From DASSJF01 sp035934535 (lineage in GTDB: Bacteria; Sysuimicrobiota; Sysuimicrobiia; Sysuimicrobiales; Segetimicrobiaceae), in contig DASYXS010000091.1 of assembly GCA_035934535.1 (NCBI GenBank), positions 60,647 through 124,646 on the forward strand: a stretch of 64,000 nt of DNA. The letters are read 5' to 3'. Under the pieces are notes generated by a model. That model was not told the origin of the DNA and did no database searches. It worked only from the letters and a program-made list of their open reading frames with translations. This document shows positions 7,896 to 16,457 of this stretch, in pieces (positions within the stretch are counted from its first letter, which is position 1; every line of letters starts with the position of its first letter). A program made the translations under genes and the position numbers.

Positions 7896-9440
7896 ATGAG
7901 TGACAACGCGCGCGCTCCCGGTTCACGCGGGACGAACGGCAGGGCGGTGGCCGCGCTTCGGTCGCACCTTGCGACGATCGCCGATCTCAAGGCATCGGCC
8001 GCCGTGCTTCGATGGGACCAGGAGACGCTGATGCCGCCCGGCGGGACGGAAGGCCGCGCGCTCGCGCTGGCGACGCTGGCGCGTCTCGCGCACGAGCAGC
8101 TGACGGCCGATGCCACCCGGCGCCTGCTCGACGCGGCGGAGGCCGCCGTGCGGGGCGCCGATCCGGCCTCAGACGACGCGGCCCTCGTCCGGGTGACGCG
8201 CCGCGACTTGGACCGCGCCCGGAAGCTGCCGGCGGAGTTCGTGGCCGAGCAGCGGCGCGTCGCGGCGGTCGCGACGCACGTCTGGCGGGACGCGCGGCGG
8301 GCGAACGACTTCGCCGCGTTCCGGCCGCATCTCGAGCAGCTGTTCCAGCTCGCCCGGCGCGAGGCGGATTACATCGGCTACGCCGGGCATCCCTACGACG
8401 CGCTGGTGGACCGCTACGATCCCGGCGTGACGGCGCGCGAACTGGAGACGCTGTTCGGGCGCCTCCTCGAAGTCGTCGTGCCGCTGGTCCGGGGGATCGC
8501 GTCCCGGGCCGGCGCCGTGGATGCGGGCATTCTCGATGCCGACTTCGACGAAGCGGCGCAGCGGACGTTCGCGCTCGAGATCGTGCGGGCGTTCGGATAC
8601 GACACGCGGCGCGGACGGCTGGATCTGTCCGCGCACCCGTTCTCCACGAAGTTTCATCGCGACGACGTGCGGATCACGACGCGCTACGGCCCTCGCCTGT
8701 CCGCGGTGTTCGGCACGTTCCACGAATCGGGCCACGCGATGTACAGCCAGGGCACCTCGCCGGCGCTCGAGCGGTCGCCGCTCTCCGACGGCGCCGGCAG
8801 CGGCATCCACGAGTCCCAGTCTCGCATGTGGGAAAACCTCGTCGGCCGCAGCCGCGCCTTTTGGGAGCACGCGTTTCCGCGCCTCCGGCGGGCGTTCCCG
8901 GAGCAGCTCAAGTCGGCCGACGCCGAGCGCGTCTACCGGGCGGTCAACCACGTCGAGCCGGGACTGATCCGGGTGCGCGCGGACGAGGTTACCTACAACC
9001 TGCACATCGTGCTGCGGTTCGAGCTCGAGCGGGCGCTGCTGACCGGCGACCTGGCGGTCCGGGACCTGCCGGACGCCTGGGCGGGCAAGATGCGTGCGTA
9101 TCTGGGCCTCACGCCGCCCGACGACGCCGACGGCGTCTTACAAGACATCCACTGGTCGAGCGGGCTGGTCGGCTCGTTCCCCTCCTACACCCTCGGCAAC
9201 GTGGCGTCGGTGCAGCTGTTCGAGGCGGCGCGCCGCGCGCGCCCCTCGCTCACCGACGACATCCGCGCGGGGCGGTTCGCCGCGCTCTACGGGTGGATGC
9301 GGGACCACGTGTACGCCCACGGCCGCAAGTTCCTGCCCTCCGAGCTGCTCCGGCGTGCGACGGGCTCCGTGCTGACGGCCGAGCCGTACCTGGGCTATCT
9401 GCGCGACAAGTTCACCGACCTCTACGGGCTCGCGGCGTAG
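7896..9440 (+). CDS. M32 family metallocarboxypeptidase (carboxypeptidase Taq type)
   Basis: Zinc carboxypeptidase of family M32 removing C-terminal residues from peptides, predicted cytoplasmic, 514 aa, the usual family length. The zinc motif HESGH is at about residues 276-280, followed by the conserved SGIHESQSRMWEN block supplying the third ligand near residue 305. The N-terminal SAAVLRWDQETLMPPGG and the late SSGLVGSFPSYTLGN blocks are also family hallmarks. ATG 7896 has an AGGAGGA site 6 nt upstream. It is a single gene, divergent from the creatininase gene, and may process peptides brought in by the neighbouring importers. Confidence 0.95.
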   Translation: MSDNARAPGSRGTNGRAVAALRSHLATIADLKASAAVLRWDQETLMPPGGTEGRALALATLARLAHEQLTADATRRLLDAAEAAVRGADPASDDAALVRVTRRDLDRARKLPAEFVAEQRRVAAVATHVWRDARRANDFAAFRPHLEQLFQLARREADYIGYAGHPYDALVDRYDPGVTARELETLFGRLLEVVVPLVRGIASRAGAVDAGILDADFDEAAQRTFALEIVRAFGYDTRRGRLDLSAHPFSTKFHRDDVRITTRYGPRLSAVFGTFHESGHAMYSQGTSPALERSPLSDGAGSGIHESQSRMWENLVGRSRAFWEHAFPRLRRAFPEQLKSADAERVYRAVNHVEPGLIRVRADEVTYNLHIVLRFELERALLTGDLAVRDLPDAWAGKMRAYLGLTPPDDADGVLQDIHWSSGLVGSFPSYTLGNVASVQLFEAARRARPSLTDDIRAGRFAALYGWMRDHVYAHGRKFLPSELLRRATGSVLTAEPYLGYLRDKFTDLYGLAA

Positions 9441-9561
9441 CGGGGCCGGCCGGGCCGCGCACGTTTTCCCGCGCGGGCGGCGGGGGAAATCCCTAATGCG
9501 GCGACATGCGCGCCCTTCGGCGTGGCGCCGACGCTCTGGCATGCTGGGGAGGTTAGGCTAT

Positions 9562-10059
9562 ATGCGCTATGCGTTGCTCGCAGCCATATTGGTAATCGGT
9601 CTTGCAACGGCAGGGTCGGTCTCGGCCCAGGAGCTGATCGGCGTGAGCGGCTTCACCGCCGCGCACGGGATGCTGGGCGGGTCGGGAACGCTCGGCGGCG
9701 TGGACGGTTCGATCACGTCGACCGTGACGGCCGGCGATGCCGACTGCGCCAACTCGTGCAGCGGTAACTGGACGATGATCGTCGGCAACGCGAACTTCGC
9801 CGGCGGCACGTTCACCTGCGACGACGGCTCGTGCCTCTACCTGGGCAACGCGGCGGTCGCCACCCCGACCGGATTTGCGATCTCCACCGTCGATTCCAAC
9901 GTCGGCACGAACATCGCCGCCGCGATCTACCGGCACGGGATGTGGGTCAATGACGTCAACGCCTGGGCGGTTACCCACCCGAGCGTCATTGCCGCGATGA
10001 ACATGTCGGTGGCCGACTTCATCGCCCACGCGACCGCGGACAACGGCACCTCCGAATAG
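9562..10059 (+). CDS. Small secreted protein of unknown function
   Basis: Encodes 165 aa from ATG 9562 (GGGAGG 9 nt upstream). A clear Sec signal peptide (MRYALLAAILVIGLATAG) ends near SAQ, predicting export. The mature part is Gly/Ala/Thr-rich with four cysteines in two close pairs (DADCANSCSG and FTCDDGSC), suggesting two disulfides, and a C-terminal helical region (HPSVIAAMNMSVADFIAHA). I do not recognise a family. It stands alone between the M32 peptidase gene and the end of cassette 2, followed by a hairpin. Confidence 0.7.
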   Translation: MRYALLAAILVIGLATAGSVSAQELIGVSGFTAAHGMLGGSGTLGGVDGSITSTVTAGDADCANSCSGNWTMIVGNANFAGGTFTCDDGSCLYLGNAAVATPTGFAISTVDSNVGTNIAAAIYRHGMWVNDVNAWAVTHPSVIAAMNMSVADFIAHATADNGTSE

Positions 10060-10103
10060 CCGCCGCGTCACTCAAGCCGGCCCCGGCGGCCGGCGGCGGT
10101 AAC

Positions 10104-10133
10104 GAAGGGGAGCGGCGCGCGCCGCTCCTCTTC
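10104..10133. terminator. Bidirectional hairpin terminator
   Basis: Inverted repeat with a near-perfect stem (GAAGGGGAGCGGCG pairing with its complement, one G-T wobble) lying between two convergent genes, the secreted-protein gene (ends 10059) and DppC of cassette 2 (ends 10160). A short T-containing run follows on the plus side. It is positioned to end transcription from both directions. Confidence 0.6.
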
Positions 10134-10159
10134 GCCGTTTTCACGCAGGGCGCGTCCCC

Positions 10160-11047
10160 TCAGATGCGCAGGCGCGGATCGAGGACGTCCCGTAGGCCGT
10201 CCCCGAGCATGTTCACGCCGAGCACGGTGAGCATGATGGCGAGCCCCGGAAACGTCGAGATCCACCAGGCGTCGCGCAGATAGTCGCGGCCCTCGCTGAG
10301 CATCCGGCCCCATTCCGGCGTCGGCGGCTGGCTGCCGAGGCCGATGAACGAGAGCGCCGCGGCCGCGAGAATCGCGGTGCCCATCCCGAGCGTCCCGGCC
10401 ACGATCACCGGCGCCACCACGTTCGGAAGGATGTGGCGGACGAGGATAACGGACACCGGGACGCCGGTCACGCGCGCCGCGTCGACGTAGAGCTGTTCCT
10501 TCGCCACCAGCACCGACCCGCGCACCAGCCGCGCGTACAGCGGAATCCCCGAGATGCCGACGGCGATCATGAGGTTGCGGAGGCTGGGTCCGAGCACGCT
10601 CACGATCCCGAGGGCGAGCAGAATCCCGGGGAACGCCAGCATCACGTCGACGACGCGCATCAGGAAGGCGTCGAGCACCCCGCCATAATAGCCCGCGACG
10701 AGGCCCACCGCGGTGCCGGCCGTCGCCGCGATGCCCACCGAGATGAGCCCCACCGTGAGCGAGATGCCGGAGCCGTGCACGACGCGGCTGTACGTGTCGC
10801 GTCCGTACTGGTCGGTCCCCATCGGATGGCCCGGCCCCGGGGCGGCGAGTGCCTGGGCGATGTCGATCCGGATCGGGCTGACCGGCGCCAGGGCGTTCTG
10901 AAACAGCGCCACGAAGACGAGCGCCCCGACGATGACGAGCCCGGCGACGGCGCCTTTGTGCCGGCCGGCCCGCCGGAGGCTCGATCGCAAACGCGTCTGC
11001 GGCACGGCTCGGCCGCGCGGGGACAGCGCCAGCGCCGGGTCAGCCAT
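10160..11047 (-). CDS. dppC: ABC transporter permease, DppC/OppC type (cassette 2)
   Basis: Membrane permease of peptide-type ABC cassette 2, 295 aa. The GTDQYGRDTYSR motif near residue 77 is the DppC signature, and the EAA-like loop reads LYVDAARVTGVPVSVILVRH. The protein ends GDGLRDVLDPRLRI, as most DppC proteins do. It follows DppB by 9 nt and is the last gene of a long minus-strand run that begins with the cupredoxin-like gene at 18403. No ATPase gene is attached. A hairpin lies downstream. Confidence 0.92.
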   Translation of the reverse strand: MADPALALSPRGRAVPQTRLRSSLRRAGRHKGAVAGLVIVGALVFVALFQNALAPVSPIRIDIAQALAAPGPGHPMGTDQYGRDTYSRVVHGSGISLTVGLISVGIAATAGTAVGLVAGYYGGVLDAFLMRVVDVMLAFPGILLALGIVSVLGPSLRNLMIAVGISGIPLYARLVRGSVLVAKEQLYVDAARVTGVPVSVILVRHILPNVVAPVIVAGTLGMGTAILAAAALSFIGLGSQPPTPEWGRMLSEGRDYLRDAWWISTFPGLAIMLTVLGVNMLGDGLRDVLDPRLRI

Positions 11048-11056
11048 TGACGTCCA

Positions 11057-11980
11057 TCACCCGTACCGAATGCGCGGATCGACGGCCGCGTACACGACGT
11101 CGACGATCAGATTGATGAAGACGTAGGCGATCGCCACGAACAGGACGATCCCCTGAACGAGTGGGAAGTCTTTGTTCAAGATCGCGTTGATGAGCAGCCG
11201 CCCGATCCCCGGCCGGCCGAACACCGTCTCGATGATCACCGTCCCCGCCAGCAGCTGGCCGGCCTGGAGCCCGAAGATCGTCACGATGGGGATGAGCGCG
11301 TTGGCGAGCCCGTGCCGCAGCACCACGGAGGCCCCGGCGAGGCCTTTCGCGCGCGCCGTCGTCATGTACTCCATCCGGAGCACTTCGAGCATGCTCGACC
11401 GCGTGAGCGCGGCGGTGATCGCGGCGCTGCCCGCCCCGAGGGCCAGCGCCGGCATGACGAGGTGGTCGAGTCCTCCGCCCCCGGTCGCGGGCAGAAGCCC
11501 GAGGTGCAGCGAGAAGACGAAGATGAGGAGCAGGCCGAGCCAGAACGACGGCATCGACACCCCGAGGCGGGCCAGCATCATCGCGCCGACATCCGTCCAG
11601 GAGTTCTGGCGGATCGCCGCCAGGACACCGAGCCCGACGCCGAGGGCGGCCGAGAGTGCGAGCGCCGTCAGGGCGAGCTGGACGGTGGAGGGAAACAGCT
11701 CCATGATCTCGTCCGCAACGGGGCGGCGGTCGCGGATCGACTCGCCGAGGTCGCCGCGGGCCGCGTTCCACACGAACCGCGCGTACTGTTGGGCAAACGG
11801 CTCGTTGAGGTGCAGCTGCGCGCGCATCCGCGCGATCTGCTGCGGGCTCGTCACGAACTCGCTCAGCATCATCTTGACCGGGTCGCCCGGGATCAGGTAC
11901 AGCATGGAGAAGACGGTGAGGGTGACGCCGAAGACGACCGGGACGGTCGAGAGGAGCCGAGCAGAGATGTAGCGGATCAC
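11057..11980 (-). CDS. dppB: ABC transporter permease, DppB/OppB type (cassette 2)
   Basis: Partner permease of cassette 2, 307 aa, with DppB hallmarks: the N-terminal ISARLLSTVPVVFGVTLTV helix, YLIPGDPVKMM, an EAA-like loop (EYMTTARAKGLAGASVVLRH), and ETVFGRPGIGRLL. The start is GTG 11980, whose bases overlap the TGA of the upstream amidohydrolase remnant (GTGA), so translation is probably coupled to it. The ligand is defined by the SBP at 13764-15365. Confidence 0.92.
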   Translation of the reverse strand: MIRYISARLLSTVPVVFGVTLTVFSMLYLIPGDPVKMMLSEFVTSPQQIARMRAQLHLNEPFAQQYARFVWNAARGDLGESIRDRRPVADEIMELFPSTVQLALTALALSAALGVGLGVLAAIRQNSWTDVGAMMLARLGVSMPSFWLGLLLIFVFSLHLGLLPATGGGGLDHLVMPALALGAGSAAITAALTRSSMLEVLRMEYMTTARAKGLAGASVVLRHGLANALIPIVTIFGLQAGQLLAGTVIIETVFGRPGIGRLLINAILNKDFPLVQGIVLFVAIAYVFINLIVDVVYAAVDPRIRYG

Positions 11981-12426
11981 CGCGGGCTTGCGAGCAGGCT
12001 GCCGCCGGCGGGGACTCCTACGCGATCGTCGGCCGGGAAATACCGTCCGTCCTTGAGCACGCCCTCGACGCGCCGGACGGCGGAGACGTCCGACAGCGGA
12101 TTGTCCCCGAGCACCACGAGGTCGGCGCGCTTGCCGGGCTCGATGGTGCCGATCTCGCCGTCCAGCCCCAAGAGGCGCGCCGCCTCGGCGGTCGCCGTGC
12201 GAAGCGCCTCGTACGGAAAGAGTCCGATCCGCACGAAAATCTCGAGCTCCGTCGCGATGTCCGGATGGGCGGCCGCGGGGGAGCCGTTGCCCGCCCCGGC
12301 GCCGCCGGGCACGCCCGGGGTGGCGACCCGCCCGATCCGGCCGTCTTCGATCACAACGTCGGCCGGCCCGCCCGATCCGACATCGGGGCCGGCCATGGAA
12401 ATGACCGTGGCGTTCCTCAACAGCAT
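11977..12426 (-). CDS. Barrel-less amidohydrolase remnant
   Basis: A 149-aa reading frame joining the two ends of a cyclic amidohydrolase. Residues 1-35 (MLLRNATVISMAG...VVIEDGRIGRV) are the usual N-terminal beta-sandwich piece, and residues ~55-140 (HPDIATELEIFVRIGLFPYEALRTATAEAARLLGLDG...GTIEPGKRADLVVLGDNPLSDV) are the usual C-terminal part. The metal-binding TIM-barrel core of roughly 230 residues is missing, replaced by a short Gly/Pro/Ala linker, so catalysis by the family mechanism is impossible. The frame is nevertheless intact, starts at ATG 12426 with AGGAGG 10 nt upstream, and overlaps DppB by GTGA. It may be a non-functional relic kept for coupling, or a repurposed small protein. 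Confidence 0.7.
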   Translation of the reverse strand: MLLRNATVISMAGPDVGSGGPADVVIEDGRIGRVATPGVPGGAGAGNGSPAAAHPDIATELEIFVRIGLFPYEALRTATAEAARLLGLDGEIGTIEPGKRADLVVLGDNPLSDVSAVRRVEGVLKDGRYFPADDRVGVPAGGSLLASPR

Positions 12427-12440
12427 CCGCGCCGTTCCTC

Positions 12441-13697
12441 CTAGCCCGGCCGGACGACCGGCGCGCCGCCGAGCATGACCATCGCGGGGCGCCGGAGGGC
12501 GCGGAGGTCCTCGAGGGGATCCCCGGCCACCGCGATCATGTCCGCCCGAAGCCCGTCGCGCAGCGCGCCCACTTCGCCGGCGATGCCCATCGCCGCGGCG
12601 TTGGCGGACGTCGCCGCCGCAATCGCGTCGCCGGTGGACATCCCCGCTTCGTGCAGCAACTCGAGCTCTCTCACCAACCCGTCGAACGGGGTGAAGCGCC
12701 AGCCGGCGTCGGTCCCCGCGACGTAGCCGACCCCGGCCTGCCGCATGCGCCCCGCGTTCTGCGTGTTGGCGTCGTTCATCCGCCGCCACCGCTCGACGGC
12801 GGCCCGCTCCTCCGGGGTCGCGCCGTCCCGGGCTGAGAGCGCGTCCACGAGAAAGTGCCCAACGCAGAGCGTCGAGGTGACGGGGATTTTTCGCTGCGCC
12901 ACCGCGTCCGCCACCTCGGCCTCGAACCGCTGGTGCCCCTGCTCGTCGGTGAGAAACAGCGCGTGCTCGATGTGGTCGGCGCCCGCCGCGACGGCATTCC
13001 GGGTGGCGTCCGCGCAGGTGCAGTGGATACCGACGCGGCGATCGAGCCGGTGGGCCTCGTCGACCGCGGCGCGGAGCTCTTCCACGGTGTAGGAGGGCCG
13101 GGACGAATAGGTGCCGAGCGTGCCGCCGCCGCTGGCCATCATCTTGATGAAGTCGACGCCCGCTTTGACCAGCCGGCGGACCATCTGGCGGACGCCCTCG
13201 GGGCCGTCCGCTTCACCGCCGAAATACCAGCAGTGTCCGCCCGTGATCGTCATCGGGCACCGGCACAGATGCAGCCGGGGCACGACCGCGTACCCGAGCC
13301 GCTGCGCCCGCCGGATCTCCAGCGTGGTGTCGCGCATGCTCCCGCAGTCGCGCAGCGTCGTGATGCCCGCGCGGAGCGCCGTCTGCGCGTTATGAATCGC
13401 GGTCGCGAGCAGCACGCCGTCCGTCTCGCGCACGGAGGTTTCGAACGGCGTGCCGTCGCCGGGCAGCACCAGGTGCACGTGCGCGTCGATGAGGCCGGGC
13501 AGCAGGGTGTGGCCGGCGAGGTCGAGCTCAGGGGTGCCGGCGGGCCGGTCGTCCTTCGGTGCCGCGGCGCCGCCGTAGATCGCGTGAATTCTCCCGCGGT
13601 GGATCACGACGGTCGGACGCGCGATCGGCGGAGCGCCGGTGCCGTCGATCAGGCGCGACGCTCGAACGATCAGCCATTCGCTGCCGGCAGGTTCCAC
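12441..13697 (-). CDS. Amidohydrolase family protein (cyclic imidase/peptidase type)
   Basis: Metal-dependent hydrolase of the amidohydrolase superfamily, 418 aa. Residues 1-75 form the beta-sandwich part; LLPGLIDAHVHL (about 66-77) gives the HxH metal site. Later ligands are plausible at KMMASGGGTLG (Lys), GIHC and IEHA (His residues) and GTDAGWR (Asp). The C-terminus is GLRADMIAVAGDPLEDL, normal for the family. It resembles the imidazolonepropionase/prolidase-like branch that opens cyclic amides or cleaves Xaa-Pro dipeptides; substrate unknown. GTG 13697 has GGGAGG 9 nt upstream. It lies between the SBP and the permeases of cassette 2, implying that the imported solute is its substrate. It is the intact relative of the decayed gene at 6077-6976. 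Confidence 0.88.
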   Translation of the reverse strand: MEPAGSEWLIVRASRLIDGTGAPPIARPTVVIHRGRIHAIYGGAAAPKDDRPAGTPELDLAGHTLLPGLIDAHVHLVLPGDGTPFETSVRETDGVLLATAIHNAQTALRAGITTLRDCGSMRDTTLEIRRAQRLGYAVVPRLHLCRCPMTITGGHCWYFGGEADGPEGVRQMVRRLVKAGVDFIKMMASGGGTLGTYSSRPSYTVEELRAAVDEAHRLDRRVGIHCTCADATRNAVAAGADHIEHALFLTDEQGHQRFEAEVADAVAQRKIPVTSTLCVGHFLVDALSARDGATPEERAAVERWRRMNDANTQNAGRMRQAGVGYVAGTDAGWRFTPFDGLVRELELLHEAGMSTGDAIAAATSANAAAMGIAGEVGALRDGLRADMIAVAGDPLEDLRALRRPAMVMLGGAPVVRPG

Positions 13698-13763
13698 GGC
13701 GCCTACCTCCCGACGACCGCGGCGGTCAACTCAGGCCCCGCCTCGTCGAGCAGACCGGCGTGT

Positions 13764-15365
13764 TCATCGGCCGACGGTGACGTCGCCGAGCACCGGGTAG
13801 GTCGAGAAATTGTACAGCGTGCCGCGCACGGTGTTCCGGATGACCCACACGGACAGCTCATCCACGAGCGGCACCGCGACGGCGTCGTTCATCAGGATCG
13901 TCTCGAGGCGGCCGTACACCGCCCGGCGCTTCGCGGGGTCGAACACCGCGCGGCCTTCCGCGATCAGTTTGTCGGCCTCCGGGTTGGCGTAGCACGACCA
14001 GTTGAAGTTGCCGCCGACGTTCTGCGAGCCGAAGAGGGCGAACAGGCCGTCCCAGTCGACCGACCGCAGGAACATCACCGGACCGTTGGTGGCGCAGTGG
14101 AAATTGTCTTCGTACCACGGCGGCCGGGCCTGGCTCTTGATCTTGGCGTCGACGCCAAGCTGCAGCAGCTGGCCCTGCAGCAGCTCGATCTCCGGCAGGT
14201 TGCCGCTGCCGTAATTGATCGAGTTGATCTCGAGAGCGAGCGGCTGGCCGTTCTTCGTCCGGACGTTGTTGGGGCCCATCTTCCAGCCGGCCTCGTCGAG
14301 CAGCTGCGCCGCCTTCTTCGGATCGTACTTGTACTTTGCGCACAGGTCAGGCGTCGCGAGCGTATGCTGTGTCAGCGGCGCGCAGGCCACCGTGCCGAGC
14401 CCGCGGTAGACGGAGTCGGCGACCGCGGCGCGGTTCACGCCGTAGAGCAGCGCCTGCCGCACCTTGAGGTCGTTGGTCGGCGGCTTCCGGACGTTCAGCA
14501 GCCAGATCCGGGGCGCGCCGGGATACGGATTCTTCTCGATGCGCAGCGCTTTGTTCGCCTCGAGGCGCGTCAGCACCGCGGCTGGCGTGCTGAGAAAGCT
14601 GATCATCTGCGTCTCGCCGGATTCGACGGTCGTCACGCGCGTGCCGGACTCCGGGATGAACTTCCAGACGATGCGGTCCACGGACGCGGGTCCCTGGTGG
14701 TTGCTGTAGGGCGGCCGGCGGTTGTAGTCGCCGTTGCGGACCAGCGTGACGTGATCTTTGGCGACGTACTCGCTCACGAGAAACCGCCCGCTGCCGACGG
14801 GCTTCTGGTTGACGGCGTCGCCCTGCCCCGGCGTCGTCTTCGGCGAGATCAGCGACAGGGTGCCGCCGGCGACGTAGGTCAGAAACGGCGCGTACGGCTC
14901 CTTGAAGTTCACGCGCACGGTGTAGGGGTCGACGACGGTGGAGCCGGCGTATCCGGAGAGCGCCGTGAGCGCCCCGCCGGCTTTGAAGTTCGGGTTGACG
15001 ATCCGGTCGAAGTTCCACTTGACGGCTTCGGCGTTCACCGGCGCGCCGTCCGTGAACTTCGCATCTTTGCGCAGCGTGAACGTGAACGCCTTGCCGTCAG
15101 GGGAGGCCTTGTAGTCGGTGGCCAGCCACGGCAGCAGCTTCCCGCCGAGATCCTGGTACAAGAGGTTTTCGGTGACATCCGTGATGATCTGGTAGGTGAC
15201 CGCGGACGGCGAGGCGTGCGGGTCGAGGGTCGGCGGCTCCTGGTCCAGGCCGACGGTCAGTGTCGCGGGCGCGGCGCCGAGGACGGGCGCGCCGGCGCCG
15301 ACGCCGGCCAGCGCCAGGGCCAAGAGACACGCCGCGTACCGGCGGGCGGCGTTTGTGCGTGTCAT
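13764..15365 (-). CDS. Family 5 extracellular solute-binding protein (cassette 2)
   Basis: Secreted ligand-binding subunit (SBP_bac_5) of cassette 2, 533 aa. A Sec signal peptide (RRYAACLLALALAGVGAGAP) precedes the mature start at ATLTVGLDQEPPTLDPHAS. Family blocks include FTFTLRKDAKFTDG, PVGSGRFLVSEY, LKVRQALLYGVNRAAV and LVDELSVWVIRN near the end. Three of its Cys residues (about 340-355 and 430) are unusual in this family and could pair. The ATG at 15365 overlaps the galT stop (ATGA), indicating translational coupling to the glgA-galT pair. The transported solute is unknown. Confidence 0.92.
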   Translation of the reverse strand: MTRTNAARRYAACLLALALAGVGAGAPVLGAAPATLTVGLDQEPPTLDPHASPSAVTYQIITDVTENLLYQDLGGKLLPWLATDYKASPDGKAFTFTLRKDAKFTDGAPVNAEAVKWNFDRIVNPNFKAGGALTALSGYAGSTVVDPYTVRVNFKEPYAPFLTYVAGGTLSLISPKTTPGQGDAVNQKPVGSGRFLVSEYVAKDHVTLVRNGDYNRRPPYSNHQGPASVDRIVWKFIPESGTRVTTVESGETQMISFLSTPAAVLTRLEANKALRIEKNPYPGAPRIWLLNVRKPPTNDLKVRQALLYGVNRAAVADSVYRGLGTVACAPLTQHTLATPDLCAKYKYDPKKAAQLLDEAGWKMGPNNVRTKNGQPLALEINSINYGSGNLPEIELLQGQLLQLGVDAKIKSQARPPWYEDNFHCATNGPVMFLRSVDWDGLFALFGSQNVGGNFNWSCYANPEADKLIAEGRAVFDPAKRRAVYGRLETILMNDAVAVPLVDELSVWVIRNTVRGTLYNFSTYPVLGDVTVGR

Positions 15366-16417
15366 GAACCACCTCCCTGTGCTCCGGCGGAACTGGCCAC
15401 CGGGATCTTCGTCTCCCGGAGGTACCGGGCGGCGTCCTCCGGAGGGACCGTGTTAATGTAGAACCCCGAGCCCCACTCGAACCCCGCCACCTGCGAGAGG
15501 CGGGGCAGCACCTCGATGTGCCAGTGGTAGAAGTGATCCACTTTCGCGTCGTACGGCGCGGTATGGATGATGTAGTTGTACGGCGGATTCGCAAGACACG
15601 CGTACAGCCGTCCGAGGACGCCCTGCAGGGTCTCGGCGAGCGGCCGCAGCTGCCTGTCCTCCAGCGCACCGAAGCTCGCCACGTGCCGCCGGGGCACAAT
15701 CCACAGCTCAAACGGGCACCACGACGCGTAGGGCGCGAAGGCGATGAACTCGTCGTTCTTCCACACGAGCCGGCGGCCGTTCGCGCCGTCTTCTCCGGCC
15801 TCCTGGCGGAGAATGTCGCAGAAAACGCAGCGGCCCTCGCGCGCGAAGTACGCCTGGGCGCCTTCCAGCTCCTCCTCGGCCCGCTTCGGCACGATCGGCA
15901 GGGCGATCAGCTGTGAGTGGGGATGCGCGAGCGAGGCGCCCGCCTGCCGGCCGTGGTTGCGGAACAGCAGCAGGTACTTGAACCGCGGATCCCCGTCGAG
16001 GTCGCGGTACCGCTCGCGGTACATCCACAACACCGAGGCGAGCTGGTCCGGGGCCATCACGCCCGGGTGCGCGGCGTGCTCGGGCGTCTCGATGATCACC
16101 TCGTGCGCGCCGACCCCTCCCATGCCTTCGTACATGCCTTCCATGGTGACGTCGGTCGAGCCCTCGATGCGCAGCGCGGCATACTTGTTCGGCACGACCC
16201 GCACCTGCCAGCCGGGGCTGTTCGGCGGGGTGCCGGGCCGGCGAATCGCCGCGATCTCCGGCGGGGTCGTACCTTCCCGGCCCTCGCAGAACGGGCAGTT
16301 GGCCGACGGCGACGGCTCGGGCTCGCCGCCCTTGGCGAAATCGCTCGGGCGGGCGGCGCGCTCGTTGGCGATGATCACCCACCGGCGGATGATAGGATCT
16401 TTGCGCAGTTCGGGCAC
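15362..16417 (-). CDS. galT: Galactose-1-phosphate uridylyltransferase (GalT, HIT superfamily)
   Basis: Leloir-pathway transferase moving UMP between UDP-glucose and galactose-1-phosphate through a covalent uridylyl-His, 351 aa. The active site HPHSQ (SLAHPHSQLIALP, near residue 165) is intact. Zinc-type cysteine pairs CPFC (near residue 42) and CVFC, and the late FYHWHIEVLPRL motif, also match. GTG 16417 has GGAGG 6 nt upstream; an earlier ATG would overlap glgA without a ribosome site. It follows glgA by 40 nt and overlaps the SBP gene by 4 nt. The pairing with glycogen synthase suggests galactose salvage into glycogen; a relaxed hexose-1-phosphate specificity is possible. Confidence 0.9.
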   Translation of the reverse strand: MPELRKDPIIRRWVIIANERAARPSDFAKGGEPEPSPSANCPFCEGREGTTPPEIAAIRRPGTPPNSPGWQVRVVPNKYAALRIEGSTDVTMEGMYEGMGGVGAHEVIIETPEHAAHPGVMAPDQLASVLWMYRERYRDLDGDPRFKYLLLFRNHGRQAGASLAHPHSQLIALPIVPKRAEEELEGAQAYFAREGRCVFCDILRQEAGEDGANGRRLVWKNDEFIAFAPYASWCPFELWIVPRRHVASFGALEDRQLRPLAETLQGVLGRLYACLANPPYNYIIHTAPYDAKVDHFYHWHIEVLPRLSQVAGFEWGSGFYINTVPPEDAARYLRETKIPVASSAGAQGGGS

Positions 16418-16457
16418 GGTGTCCCTCCGTTGGGGCGGCGTCGCGGACGGCGCTCGA

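Noticed and set aside
12855..15461. Plus-strand open frame of 868 codons
   Set aside because: Antisense to the intact amidohydrolase and SBP genes, which have clear family motifs.
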